A stretch of DNA of 64,000 nt, taken from assembly GCA_964619535.1 (NCBI GenBank), contig CAZUEX010000005.1, positions 62,001 to 126,000 of the forward strand. Direction: 5' to 3'. Positions 16,537 to 25,967 of this stretch are shown here, in pieces. The notes under the pieces were generated by a model that was given only the letters and a program-made list of their open reading frames with translations, did no database searches and was not told the origin of the DNA. The translations under genes were made by a program, and so were the position numbers. Every line of letters begins with the position of its first letter. The stretch's first letter is position 1. The stretch is from Leptonema sp964619535. GTDB taxonomy: Bacteria; Spirochaetota; Leptospiria; Leptospirales; Leptonemataceae.

Positions 16537-16613
16537 ATTGAACTCCTCCGCTTTTTTTTGAAATAATGGTGAATCATTGAAAGCTCCTGTAAACCCTTTT
16601 TGCCTCTGCAGGG

Positions 16614-17876
16614 TTACGGACTTCCTGTTTTTTGCAGCCAGCTGTAAAGTCGGAAGAGGACCGATTGATTGGTATAATCGCGCACCCGTTCGCGATCCAT
16701 AGGATAAAACAGCCTGAAGCCCGTGCTGTCGTTCTTCATGACGATGGCCGAGTAGACGGTTCCTACGGGCTTTTCTTGAGTCCCTCCATCAGGACCTGCA
16801 ATGCCGGTTACAGAGACGGCTATGTCGGCCGAAAAGACCCTTCGCGCTCCTTCAGCCATGGCAAGAGCACATTCAGGGCTGACCGCTCCATGCTCTTCGA
16901 GGATGGACTGTGGAACACCGAGCACGTTGACCTTACTCTGATTGGAGTATGTAACGGCCGATCCGGCAAAATAGGCGCTTGAGCCGGGGCGATCGGTAAG
17001 CGTTTTGGCGATCAGGCCACCGGTACAGGATTCTGCAAGGGCCAGGGTTAGACCACGCTGAAGCAAATATTCGGGTAACAATTCATCTACACTGCGCGGC
17101 AGGAAACGGTCTCCATAATGCTTTATGATGGCCTGTTGTAGAGCCAGAATACCATCCGGTTCCTTTTCATGTTCGAAGAAGACCTTCAGTGATCCGGGGA
17201 TTGCGGCCACGCCCCAGCGAAAGCCTGGATCGTTTTTCAGTGATGCCGGTGCGATACCATCTTCGTTGAAGACTGTCTTTTGAAAATCGGACTCGGGCTC
17301 TTCGTACACATGGAACTCTACTCGATGGCCGGGAGCTGCATTCAGTTTTTCGCGAAGCGTGTTGATTACGGCGTCACACATGGGACGCATCTCTGAGGGA
17401 ACGCCTGGTAGAGCGCAGTACCAGAGAGGTTGTTGCCGTGGAACAGAGCCAAGAATACCGGGCGCCAGTCCTGTCTTGTTGTGGATAACCTCGGCATTGG
17501 CAAGCACACGGACCTGGCGGCGCGCTGTTTCTACATCGATCCTTTTGCGGAGTCTTGCAAAGGCCTGAAGCCTGTGAAGAGAGGTCGGATCTTCTATGAT
17601 ATCGTGGCCGGTCCAGCGGGCCAGAACGTCGATAGTATGATCGTCTGCAGTTGGTCCCAGGCCTCCGGTCATGATCAATCCGTTTACGTCGTTGCGGGAC
17701 TGCAGCCATGTCAGGTAGGCCAGCAGGATCTCCGGATCATCGGGAAGGATCGATATTCCCCGCACATCAAAACCAGCATGGGCCAGTTTGCGGGCAATCT
17801 CAGACGAATTCGTATCACGAGATCTTCCCTGTGCCAGTTCCGTACCGGTGGAGAGAATCCAGAAAGAAGGGCGCAT
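16614..17876 (-). CDS. cinA: CinA-like protein (MoCF/COG1058 domain plus nicotinamide-nucleotide amidase)
   Basis: 420 residues with both canonical CinA domains. N-terminal MoCF-like domain (1-~170): STGTELAQG, MTGGLGPTADDHT and ALPGVPSEM; in this family it can hydrolyse ADP-ribose. C-terminal domain (~260-415): LALAESCTGGLIA, with the Ser of the amidase site, and VSVTGIAGPDGGT; it deamidates NMN to nicotinate mononucleotide, recycling NAD. The cytosolic location and length are typical. It starts 85 bp from the divergent SH3 lipoprotein gene. NAD salvage also has nadD and a macro-domain gene near 55-56 kb, but these are not linked to cinA. Confidence 0.95.
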   Translation of the reverse strand: MRPSFWILSTGTELAQGRSRDTNSSEIARKLAHAGFDVRGISILPDDPEILLAYLTWLQSRNDVNGLIMTGGLGPTADDHTIDVLARWTGHDIIEDPTSLHRLQAFARLRKRIDVETARRQVRVLANAEVIHNKTGLAPGILGSVPRQQPLWYCALPGVPSEMRPMCDAVINTLREKLNAAPGHRVEFHVYEEPESDFQKTVFNEDGIAPASLKNDPGFRWGVAAIPGSLKVFFEHEKEPDGILALQQAIIKHYGDRFLPRSVDELLPEYLLQRGLTLALAESCTGGLIAKTLTDRPGSSAYFAGSAVTYSNQSKVNVLGVPQSILEEHGAVSPECALAMAEGARRVFSADIAVSVTGIAGPDGGTQEKPVGTVYSAIVMKNDSTGFRLFYPMDRERVRDYTNQSVLFRLYSWLQKTGSP

Positions 17877-17961
17877 GACCCATTCTTATCCGTTTATTTC
17901 TGAGGGGAAGCGGGATTCGTCTTTCCGCTTGACAGTCGTTTCTCTGGAGAGAATCAGAGAT

Positions 17962-19239
17962 ATGTCCTCATCGGCCCGTTCCTCAGAACGGACTATACGG
18001 CTTGTTGTCCTCATTCTTGCCACTGTGCTTCTGCTTCGTTGCGAAAAGCCGGTCAATCCGTTCGGTCCTCCGGTTTACTATGTTTCAACCATTTCGGGAT
18101 TGAGCGTTCGCGAATCACCTGGCCTGGACGGTAGACTGATTGATCTGCTTCCGTTCAACAGGGAAGTTCATATCCTTGAACGCTCTTTGGACCCTGATAC
18201 GGTGGATGGTCGGTCCGGCTACTGGGTCAGGATCCGGTATGCGCAGGACGAGGCCGGCAAGCCTGAGCCTGAAATGGAAGGATGGGTCTTTGATACATAC
18301 CTTTCTGATCATCCGCCTGAAATGTATTTTCGCGTTCCCATGCTGACGGGCCTTTCATTGCGAGCAAAGCCTGACCTGCGGGCAGAGGAGGTGGCCGTGC
18401 TTCCTTTTGGCACAATAGGCCTGATTGAAACGGCAGGGCGTCGGATTGACCGTATTGCAGGTAGACGTGGCTTCTGGTTTCGAACGACATATGAAGAGAA
18501 GCAGGGATGGGCCTTTTCCGGAGTTGTTTTGCTGGCAAGCCGTCGTTATGACGTAGAAACGGCGGACGAACTCGACCTGTATGATCGCGAGCTGGAAGAG
18601 GTGGATCTACCTCTCGGTGAAGTGCTTGCCGGTGCCAGCAGGGTAGAGCTTCACGAGATGAAAGACTTTCGTGTGCATGCTGCCCGTTTCCATCTTCGCG
18701 AAGCCGAAATCTGCGATCGTCAGGAAAGCCTTCTTGTCTTTGAGCGTAAACGTGATGGACAGCTCTTTGTTACAGGCGGCTTTTCAGCCCGTCTTGAGAA
18801 AGAGAATTATCCCCTGAATGGAGCCCTGCTTGTGCGCAGTCGCGAATGCTCATGCTGCGCTGCTGATGAGAAGTTGCAGGCCATTTTTCCGGATCGCGCC
18901 GCTCCACGCATCATCGACTATTATATGGAGAACCTGGAAGCGCGTTGTGAGATCGATCCGCCTCTGCGTAAAACGGTGTTTCGGTCTGAGAATCGCATTG
19001 ATCCAGAGTCCGGCGATCTCTTTCTGTTCTGGCAGGAACCCGATTGTCACTTTGAAGAAGAGACCGCGGAGGATGTGACCTTTCCCCTGAGCAGTTCTGT
19101 CAGGATTGTGCAGACCTATCGACATGATGTATTTGCTCGCATTCGCTTTGTAAATGGAAGGCTGCGAGTCGATCGATATCAGGATCGGAGCATCCCTCCT
19201 TCGCTGCGCGAGGCCTGGGAAAGATCTGATCCCCTGTAA
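17962..19239 (+). CDS. SH3-domain lipoprotein
   Basis: 425 residues from ATG 17962 (GGAGA ~13 bp upstream; ATG 17875 is an in-frame alternative but would overlap the divergent cinA start). Lipobox LLLRC after a hydrophobic run indicates export and lipidation. Two bacterial SH3 modules follow: SGLSVRESPGLDGRLIDLLP with GYWVRIRY and EGWVFDTYL (~residues 45-115), then TGLSLRAKPDLRAEEVAVLP with GFWFRTTY and QGWAFSGVV (~130-190). Such modules often bind envelope peptides. The C-terminal half is unrecognised but contains a CSCC cluster. It converges on the GGDEF gene with 25 bp between ends. Confidence 0.85.
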   Translation: MSSSARSSERTIRLVVLILATVLLLRCEKPVNPFGPPVYYVSTISGLSVRESPGLDGRLIDLLPFNREVHILERSLDPDTVDGRSGYWVRIRYAQDEAGKPEPEMEGWVFDTYLSDHPPEMYFRVPMLTGLSLRAKPDLRAEEVAVLPFGTIGLIETAGRRIDRIAGRRGFWFRTTYEEKQGWAFSGVVLLASRRYDVETADELDLYDRELEEVDLPLGEVLAGASRVELHEMKDFRVHAARFHLREAEICDRQESLLVFERKRDGQLFVTGGFSARLEKENYPLNGALLVRSRECSCCAADEKLQAIFPDRAAPRIIDYYMENLEARCEIDPPLRKTVFRSENRIDPESGDLFLFWQEPDCHFEEETAEDVTFPLSSSVRIVQTYRHDVFARIRFVNGRLRVDRYQDRSIPPSLREAWERSDPL

Positions 19240-19264
19240 GTCTTTCTGGCCGTTCGTCTGATCG

Positions 19265-21829
19265 TTACGGCTGTTGGGGAGTGGCAACGGTTAGACGATT
19301 GCGTCCCTCTGCTTTGCTTCTGTACAGGGCAGAATCCGCTTCGCGAATAAAGAAGGCCGCATCATGCGCTGTTTCGGGTATCAGGCTGACAATACCAATA
19401 CTCATGGTTACCCAGGGGGAGATGCTGGATTTTTCATGGCGGATGCGCAGGTTTTCCGTACCGGCACGCAGTCGTTCGGCAAGCAGGACGGCCTGAAAGG
19501 CATCCGTTCCTGGCAGTATAATGGCAAACTCTTCGCCTCCGTAACGCGCCGGCAACTCTCCGGCACGACGGAATAGCTGTGTAAGGAGCTGGCCTATCCT
19601 GATCAGGCATTCATCGCCGGCCTGATGCCCGTACATATCGTTATAATTCTTAAAGAAATCCACATCGCAGAAGAGGAGAGAAAGAGGCCGCCTGTCTCTT
19701 CTGGCCCTTCGAAGCTCGGCCTCGAGGGTTTCATTGAAACGGCGCCGGTTTGCAATGCCCGTCAGTTCGTCTCGCGTGGCAAGGTCAATGAGCTGTGCAT
19801 TGGCCTGCTGTAGCTCTCTGGTACGATCCTTTACACGCCGATCCAGCTCTATGTTCGCTGCATGCAGGGCACGCTGTGCCATCATGCGTTCGGTTGCGTC
19901 ACGGGCCATAAAGAGCACCGTGTTCTCGGAAAGGGGGGACAGACGTGCTTCAAACCAGTATTCAATGTCATCTTTAACGATCGAATACTCAACCGTTAAA
20001 GGGTGCTGCAGGTGCAACGCCCTTTGAATGGAACTGCGAAAGAACTCCGCCTGTTCTGCGGGGAAAAAGTCGTCAAGGGACGTTGGCTGAGAATCTCCGG
20101 ACGGTAGCCATCCGGACGATGTAGGCGCAATCTCTTCAAGCGTACCATCGTCGCGAATGACGAGGATGATATCGGTCATCGACGAAAAGAGTGTGCGCAG
20201 CTTTTCTTCAGAGCGTCGCAATGCTTCGGCAGCCTTACGTTGTTCGGTGATGTCTTCACCCAGACTGACGACGCCTGTAACCTCCTGTCCGTTTTCAATA
20301 AGCAGGGTATTGGACCATCGCAGTGATAGCGTTTCTCCGGACTTTGTGAGGATGGTATGTTCCAGTTTAGGCTTGATCTTGCCTGCCTGTAAGGCCTTTT
20401 GATAGGTAATGGTCAGTTCGGGCCTCTGTGGCACAAACATCTCATACCAGTTTCGTTCGATGATTTCCGCGCGGCTCCAGCCTGTTTTCTGTAAGAGGGT
20501 CTGGTTTGCATATACGATGTTACCCCGTTGATCCAGCACCACAGCTACAAGCGAAGTGCTTTCAAGGATCTGGCGGAACCTCCTTTGAGATTCTCCAACG
20601 GCCTCTTCAAGCAGCCTCCGCTGATGGATCTCAGCTTCCAGTTCCTTGGTGGAACGTTCCAGTGAGGCCGTTCTTTCGCGAACACGATCCTCCAGTTGCA
20701 ACTGATAACGTTGCAGCTCTTTCTCTATCTGTTCCTGTTTTCTGTTTTTGTTTTCGAGAAGAATCGAAAGATGAACGGAATCTGCATAGCCAGCCATGGC
20801 CTGCTCTGCCAGCGGACGCAGGGCAAAGTCTGTTTTTTCGAGGCCGAGATAGGGAAGTGGCTCCTGGCGTTCCCTGTACTGCAAGCTCTTTTCTGCGGAG
20901 CAGAGTTGCGTAATGAGTGTGTCCTGCTCCACGTGGAGGTTGGGCCGCATAAGGGCCGATCCGTAGTCTGTGGGAACCTCGCAGCCTGCAATGCATTCCC
21001 TTATGGCGTCGACGGAGATGGTGCCGGCGGCTTCGGCCGCTTTCTTCCAGAACTGGATGGCAAGGCGCGCACCGTTTGCTGCAATGCTGAGTTCAGGATG
21101 GGTGCATAAGACAAAGATACTATCCTGATCGGATTTGACTGTTTTTCCGTTCAGGGATATAAAGCGTCTTTCGGGGTATGGATGATTGTCGATCACGCCT
21201 TGCAGCGCTACCATGTCGTTGCCGGTCAGCGTTGTGGCAATCAGGTCGGCTTGCATGTTCAAAGACTCGACGATGGCCTCTTTCCTGGCCTGAGGCTGCA
21301 GCTCCTGTGATATGTAGCATTCTCCGGCGAAGTAGATGCCTGCCTCTTCGGCCAGCAGCCGCAGCATACGTCCCAGCACCCTCTGGTAGATCATATCGGT
21401 GCCGAGATGAAAGATGCTTTTCTGGCCCGTGGAATGCATCCAGTTTATAAGCGGCACGAGCTGCTGGTTCAGGGTTAGGCCTGTGTACACAATCGAGGGT
21501 GAGGTTTCGAAGCCTTCGTGGGCAGCAGGAAAGAAAAGCAATGCTCCTGCATCTTCAAGCAGAGGACGAATGGACTTTCTTGAAACGGAGTCATAGGCAC
21601 CCGAAAAGAACTGTATGCCCTGTCTGAGCAGATCAAGGGTTTGCCGGGTGAGGACTTCGGGCGAAGAACAGCTGTCCTGGATTACAGGCTGCAGCTCCAG
21701 TCCCAGAATGCCGCCTGCACTGTTGACCTCGTCGATTGCGGCCAGGGTGTGTTGCAGCACGACTCTTTCCGTCAACTCCATCGCGCCGCTTAAAGAATGC
21801 AATAGTGCTATGGGAATGGTCTTGCTCAT
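19265..21829 (-). CDS. Cytosolic AmiC-like sensor fused to PAS-PAS-GGDEF (diguanylate cyclase)
   Basis: 854 residues. Residues ~1-350 match the AmiC/UrtA type I periplasmic-binding fold (IPIALLHSLSG, HEGFETSPSIVYTGL, SIFHLGTDMIYQR). Next a coiled coil (~365-420), PAS 1 (~420-545), PAS 2 (~550-670) and a second coil lead into a GGDEF domain with active-site GGEEF at 764-768. No signal peptide or membrane span precedes the binding domain, so it should act in the cytosol, as AmiC does. The inhibitory RxxD site reads R-A-G-E, so product inhibition may be weak. Likely output: c-di-GMP synthesis in response to a small amide, urea-like or other ligand; the ligand is inference. ATG 21856 is an alternative start. 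Confidence 0.9.
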   Translation of the reverse strand: MSKTIPIALLHSLSGAMELTERVVLQHTLAAIDEVNSAGGILGLELQPVIQDSCSSPEVLTRQTLDLLRQGIQFFSGAYDSVSRKSIRPLLEDAGALLFFPAAHEGFETSPSIVYTGLTLNQQLVPLINWMHSTGQKSIFHLGTDMIYQRVLGRMLRLLAEEAGIYFAGECYISQELQPQARKEAIVESLNMQADLIATTLTGNDMVALQGVIDNHPYPERRFISLNGKTVKSDQDSIFVLCTHPELSIAANGARLAIQFWKKAAEAAGTISVDAIRECIAGCEVPTDYGSALMRPNLHVEQDTLITQLCSAEKSLQYRERQEPLPYLGLEKTDFALRPLAEQAMAGYADSVHLSILLENKNRKQEQIEKELQRYQLQLEDRVRERTASLERSTKELEAEIHQRRLLEEAVGESQRRFRQILESTSLVAVVLDQRGNIVYANQTLLQKTGWSRAEIIERNWYEMFVPQRPELTITYQKALQAGKIKPKLEHTILTKSGETLSLRWSNTLLIENGQEVTGVVSLGEDITEQRKAAEALRRSEEKLRTLFSSMTDIILVIRDDGTLEEIAPTSSGWLPSGDSQPTSLDDFFPAEQAEFFRSSIQRALHLQHPLTVEYSIVKDDIEYWFEARLSPLSENTVLFMARDATERMMAQRALHAANIELDRRVKDRTRELQQANAQLIDLATRDELTGIANRRRFNETLEAELRRARRDRRPLSLLFCDVDFFKNYNDMYGHQAGDECLIRIGQLLTQLFRRAGELPARYGGEEFAIILPGTDAFQAVLLAERLRAGTENLRIRHEKSSISPWVTMSIGIVSLIPETAHDAAFFIREADSALYRSKAEGRNRLTVATPQQP

Positions 21830-22116
21830 AGACTTCTGGCCACGTGCCTGTTGCATGTTTTGCAGAGGATAAAGGCGGTGAAGGTTGCAGGGGCGAATAA
21901 CAGGGAATCTCGCTCTGCAATACCAAAAAAGATTAAACCCTCTATGAGCATACGATTTTCAAGAACCAGGTCATTCTCTCCCTGTAAAAAAGAGCAAAGC
22001 CGGGGAAGCAACCGACGATTCGCGATATCTTTACCGTTCTGTCGTATTACTCTGACGTTACCGGCGAGCGAAAGGTTCGTTTTGGATTCCAGCCGTTCCG
22101 CACGAATTGGACGCAT
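21826..22116 (-). CDS. Doubtful small ORF, start-stop coupled to the GGDEF gene
   Basis: The only reading frame of note in the 387-bp gap 21830-22216. From ATG 22116 it encodes 96 residues; the frame is open further upstream to 22293. Its stop overlaps the GGDEF gene's ATG 21829 as ATGA, the usual sign of translational coupling. There is a hydrophobic patch (MLIEGLIFFGIAERDSLLFA) and a basic N-terminus but no recognised family and no clear ribosome site. It may be chance. Nothing else is visible in this gap. Confidence 0.25.
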   Translation of the reverse strand: MRPIRAERLESKTNLSLAGNVRVIRQNGKDIANRRLLPRLCSFLQGENDLVLENRMLIEGLIFFGIAERDSLLFAPATFTAFILCKTCNRHVARSL

Positions 22117-22216
22117 GAAACGAACGGGTGTCAAATGCTTTTTTCCCGTAGCCTGTAAAGAGACCTGCCCTGAACATAGCGTTCCGGCGATTTGAGTGGC
22201 CGATCTACGGGGCTGA

Positions 22217-22858
22217 ATGTATAGTGTAATTATGTCTATGCACTTTGATTCTAAGGCACAAACCTGGGATGAGAATCCCGGTCGCGTGGCCATGGCAGAA
22301 AAGAATGTACAGGTCCTTGTTTCAAACCTCAGATTAGATTCGAATATGACATTGCTGGACTATGGGGCGGGAACCGGTCTCGTGTCGATGGCCCTTCATC
22401 CGCATGTTGGTTCTGTGATCGGCATGGAGCCCTCACAGGGAATGGCAGAACGCTTTCGCGAAAAGATCGCAGCCAATCACCTGAAAAACATTGAAGTCAG
22501 GGTTTTCGATCCTGCCGGGCCATCGCTGCCGGGCATTGCCGATCACAGCCTGGATGTCATTGTCTCTACCATGACCTTTCATCACGTTCCGGATATCAGG
22601 GCTGTTTTACGGGAGTTTCACCGGGCCTTGAAGCCGGGCGGTCAGATCGGTATCATTGATCTGGAAACCGAAGATGGCAGCTTTCATGACGATCCAGATG
22701 CTGGAGAGTTGCATCATGGCTTCTCCAGAGAAGAGCTGAGCAACGCTGCTGCCTCTGCGGGGTTTGACGATGTGACCGTAAAGCCAGCCTACATGCATAC
22801 CAAAGAGAAAACAGGGCGGAGCTACCAGCTGCTTCTTTTACAGGCCCGGGCTGCCTGA
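22217..22858 (+). CDS. Class I SAM-dependent methyltransferase
   Basis: 213 residues. Motif I LLDYGAGTGLVSMAL binds S-adenosylmethionine; VIGMEPSQGM carries the acidic residue of motif II; LDVIVSTMTFHHVPDI and LKPGGQIGIIDLE are motifs IV-VI of the MenG/UbiE-like small-molecule group. The start is uncertain: ATG 22217 has GGGG 4 bp upstream, but ATG 22232 or 22238 would give the family-typical N-terminus. Substrate not predictable. Its 3' end overlaps the convergent cueR gene by 21 bp. Apart from that neighbour there is no evidence it belongs to the copper module. Confidence 0.88.
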   Translation: MYSVIMSMHFDSKAQTWDENPGRVAMAEKNVQVLVSNLRLDSNMTLLDYGAGTGLVSMALHPHVGSVIGMEPSQGMAERFREKIAANHLKNIEVRVFDPAGPSLPGIADHSLDVIVSTMTFHHVPDIRAVLREFHRALKPGGQIGIIDLETEDGSFHDDPDAGELHHGFSREELSNAAASAGFDDVTVKPAYMHTKEKTGRSYQLLLLQARAA

Positions 22859-23302
22859 GCCCTTCTGAGGCGGGTGGGGTGACTCACCGGCAAGATCGGC
22901 CAGGATAGGACAGTCAGGCCTTTCATCGCCATGGCAGTGATGGATCAGATGTTTCAGCGTTGTTGCCATGGCCTGCATCTCTGCAATCTTCTGTTCCAGC
23001 TCCTGCAGATGGGCCGTTGCAAGCCTCTTTACGTCCTGACTGGCCCGGCGACGATTCTGCCACAGGCCAAGCAGCTGCCTGATCCTTTCCAGTGAAAAGC
23101 CAAGGCTCCTGGCCCGTTTGATAAAGCGAAGGGTGTGCACGTCTTTTTCGTTATAAAGGCGATATCCGGAATCGCTGCGGTCTGGCTTGCGAATCAGTCC
23201 GATGGACTCGTAATGCCGGATCAGCTTTGCGCTGACGCCTGAAAGGGTGGCCACCCGTCCTATATTCAGGGCTGTATCGTGCAATCGCTCATCGACCTGC
23301 AT
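22838..23302 (-). CDS. cueR: CueR-type copper-responsive MerR regulator
   Basis: 154 residues from ATG 23302. N-terminal MerR winged helix-turn-helix (ALNIGRVATLSGVSAKLIRH, YESIGLI, SGYRLYNEKDVHTL), then a long dimerisation helix (~85-120) and a metal loop with Cys123 and Cys131 in HHCHGDERPDCPIL. This C-x7-C spacing with CPIL is the CueR signature for Cu(I)/Ag(I). MerR activators bind between -35 and -10 elements 19 bp apart and untwist them on metal binding; two such operators lie nearby (25831-25851 and 25971-25991). The start overlaps the copA stop by 14 bp, so cueR is cotranscribed with copA and probably autoregulated. Confidence 0.93.
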   Translation of the reverse strand: MQVDERLHDTALNIGRVATLSGVSAKLIRHYESIGLIRKPDRSDSGYRLYNEKDVHTLRFIKRARSLGFSLERIRQLLGLWQNRRRASQDVKRLATAHLQELEQKIAEMQAMATTLKHLIHHCHGDERPDCPILADLAGESPHPPQKGSGSPGL

Positions 23303-25793
23303 CGGTTTTCTCCTGCATGCTTGCTGGCTTCCAGCGGCGCAGAAGCAGGGCATTGGTAACGACGCTTACGCTGGAAAGGGCCATCGCCGTACCTGCAAGG
23401 ACCGGGCTCAGGTATCCAGCGGCAGCGAGGGGGATGCCGATGATGTTGTAGATGAAGGCCCAGAACAGTCCCTGTCTGATCTTCGCATAGGTTTTTCGCG
23501 AAAGCTCAATGGCATCGGGGATCAGCAGCGGGTTGCCATTCATCAGTGTAATGCCTGACGATGACATGGCAACATCGGTTCCGGTGGCCATGGCCATGCT
23601 GACATCGGCGGCGGCAAGGGCAGGTGCATCGTTAATGCCATCGCCAACCATGGCCACCACCTCGCCTCTGTTTCGACGTTCTTTTACAATCGTAGCCTTC
23701 TTCTCGGGCAAAACATCGGCAATGATTTCGTCCAGAGGCAGATCCTTCGCTATGCGTTCGGCGCTTGCCCGATTATCTCCGGTAAGCATAACGGTGTGGA
23801 TTTTCAGTTTCTTCAGTTTCTGCAGCGTCTTTAAGGCCGTTGGTTTGATCGTATCGGCAAAGCCGAATGCGGCCAGTATGCTCTGCTGATTTGCATCGAC
23901 AAGAAACGATACGGTGCGGCCTTCGCTGTTTAACGGATCGATTATCTCTCCGGTGGGCAAGGGTATGTGCATCTCTTCAAGCATGGTTGCACTGCCAAGC
24001 CGTAGAACGGCATCACCGACCTTGCCCTCGATGCCGCGACCCGGCAGGGCCCGCACCTCTGTCGCTTCGGTCACATCGATGCCGGCCTTCTCGGCGGCCT
24101 TTATGACAGCATGGGCAAGAGGATGCTCGCTGGTTTTCTGTAAGGCAGCGGCCAGCGCCAGCGAGGTCTGTTTATCCTGGGTGATGGGGATGAGATCGAC
24201 CAGTTCGGGATGTCCACTGGTTAACGTTCCTGTTTTATCGAATAGAATCGTCTTGATTGCATGGGCGCGCTCCAGTGCTTCGGCGTCACGTATCAGGATG
24301 CCAAGACGGGCTCCAAGACCGGTGCCCACCATGATGGCCGTTGGCGTGGCAAGGCCGAGGGCACAGGGGCAGGCAATGACGAGGACGGCTACACCGTGAA
24401 TCAGGGCCTGTTCCCAGTTTCCGGTGAAAAATCCCCATGAAAGGATCGTAAGAAAGGCGATGCCGAGTACAACGGGCACGAATACCTCGCTGATACGATC
24501 GACCAGACGCTGTATGGGAGCACGGCCTGCCTGAGCCGTCTCTACCAGACGGATGATGCGCGAAAGCATCGTTTCTGCACCGACGGCTGTCGTGCGTACA
24601 AGCAGCATGCCGCTTCCGTTTACCGATCCTCCAGAAACGGAATCCCCCTTTCGTTTTGCTACCGGTAATGATTCGCCGGTTAACATCGATTCGTCGATTT
24701 CGCTTTCTCCTTCTTCGATGACTCCGTCCACAGAAACCGTTTCGCCCGGTCTTACCATGACCACATCACCGCTTCTGATCTGCTCGACGGGGATCTCTAC
24801 GAAATCGTTGCCCTTTTGAACGCGAGCCATGGCCGGACGTAGCTTCTGTAAGGCTCGAATGGCCTCTGTTGTGCGGTGCTTTGCCCGGCTTTCCAGAAAC
24901 TTGCCGAGCAGTACAAGCGTGATCACAGCCGCGGAGCTTTCAAAGTACAGGCCTGCATGATGCTGGCCTGCCATTAGCAGATGGTAGAGAGAAAGCCCGA
25001 AGGCCGCCGATGTTCCCAGTGAAACAAGCAGATCCATGTTGCCGGATCTTGCGCGCAGGGCATGATAGGCCGCTCTGTAGAAGCGGGCTCCGAAGAGAAA
25101 CTGAACGGGCGTGGCCAGTAGAAGCTGCCACCAGCCCGGAAGCATGGCAGAATAACCAAACGGCTCAACGAGCATCGGCAGAACAAGGGGAAGGGTGAAC
25201 AGAATGGAGGCAGCAAGCGTTCGTTTTTCTTTTTGCAGCTTTTGTCCGGCTTCCTGTTGACGCTCTTCGTTTGCAGACTGGCTGTTCGCTGGAAGCTGTG
25301 CTGTATAACCCGCTTCTTCAACGGAGCGAATCAGGTCTGCAGTAGAAACAGCTCCGACCGGAAAGCGCACATGGGCCTGTTCTGTGGCCAGATTTACAGA
25401 GGCATCAAGAAGTCCCGGTACTTTCCGCAAAGCCTTTTCCACGCGAGAAACGCAGGAGGCGCAGGTCATGCCATCGATGTGCAAATCAAATTCTTCTATG
25501 GGAACGTCGTAGCCGCTTTCTGTTATGGCATCGATGGCCCTTTGCAGGGCACCAGGCTCTCGCAGCATCAGCTCTGCCTTTTCCGTTGCCAGGTTCACGG
25601 TAGCGTCTTCGACGCCGTCTGCCCTTGTCACGGCTCGCTGAACACGTCCGACGCAGGCAGCGCATGTCATGCCTTCAACAGGGATGGAGATCGGACTGGA
25701 AAGAGATATGGACTGTGAAGCGGGAATCGCTTTCGCCGTTTGTTCGTCAGTGTCGGTTGTCATATGTTTTGCCTGCAGGGCCGTTGTGGCCAT
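23289..25793 (-). CDS. copA: Copper-exporting P1B-type ATPase CopA
   Basis: 834 residues. Two N-terminal heavy-metal domains, GMTCAAC (Cys44, Cys47) and GMTCASC (Cys111, Cys114), are followed by eight membrane spans. P1B-1 hallmarks: CPCALGLATPTA in the metal-binding span, phosphorylation loop DKTGTLTSG, HP motif SEHPLAHA, hinge GDGINDAPALAAADVSMAM and C-terminal MALSSVSVVTNALLLRR. It pumps Cu(I) out of the cytosol. The start is ATG 25793 behind GAGG; ATG 25763 is possible. It heads the copA-cueR unit driven by a promoter with a 19-bp spacer and CueR dyad about 30-60 bp upstream. Ag(I) export would be expected too. Confidence 0.97.
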   Translation of the reverse strand: MATTALQAKHMTTDTDEQTAKAIPASQSISLSSPISIPVEGMTCAACVGRVQRAVTRADGVEDATVNLATEKAELMLREPGALQRAIDAITESGYDVPIEEFDLHIDGMTCASCVSRVEKALRKVPGLLDASVNLATEQAHVRFPVGAVSTADLIRSVEEAGYTAQLPANSQSANEERQQEAGQKLQKEKRTLAASILFTLPLVLPMLVEPFGYSAMLPGWWQLLLATPVQFLFGARFYRAAYHALRARSGNMDLLVSLGTSAAFGLSLYHLLMAGQHHAGLYFESSAAVITLVLLGKFLESRAKHRTTEAIRALQKLRPAMARVQKGNDFVEIPVEQIRSGDVVMVRPGETVSVDGVIEEGESEIDESMLTGESLPVAKRKGDSVSGGSVNGSGMLLVRTTAVGAETMLSRIIRLVETAQAGRAPIQRLVDRISEVFVPVVLGIAFLTILSWGFFTGNWEQALIHGVAVLVIACPCALGLATPTAIMVGTGLGARLGILIRDAEALERAHAIKTILFDKTGTLTSGHPELVDLIPITQDKQTSLALAAALQKTSEHPLAHAVIKAAEKAGIDVTEATEVRALPGRGIEGKVGDAVLRLGSATMLEEMHIPLPTGEIIDPLNSEGRTVSFLVDANQQSILAAFGFADTIKPTALKTLQKLKKLKIHTVMLTGDNRASAERIAKDLPLDEIIADVLPEKKATIVKERRNRGEVVAMVGDGINDAPALAAADVSMAMATGTDVAMSSSGITLMNGNPLLIPDAIELSRKTYAKIRQGLFWAFIYNIIGIPLAAAGYLSPVLAGTAMALSSVSVVTNALLLRRWKPASMQEKTDAGR

Positions 25794-25823
25794 AGCCTCT
25801 GTCAGTTTTGATGGCTACCGTCT

Positions 25824-25854
25824 AATGTAAACCTTCCCATGATGGTAAGGTCAA
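25824..25854 (-). promoter_or_regulatory. CueR-type promoter of copA-cueR
   Basis: On the minus strand a -35 TTGACC (25849-25854) and a -10 TACATT (25824-25829) are separated by 19 bp instead of 17. The spacer holds the dyad at 25831-25851, with half-sites ACCTTCCCAT and ATGGTAAGGT around one central base. This is the layout of MerR/CueR-activated promoters. Confidence 0.9.
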
Positions 25855-25967
25855 GCGCAAAGGCAGAAAAAATGAGCAGGTATGCGAGAAGCCAGGCCTC
25901 CCGTCGCATCGGTGCCGGGGGCAGGCGGCAAAGGCCTGTGTTTTTCGTGATTTTCTCTGTGCGCCAC

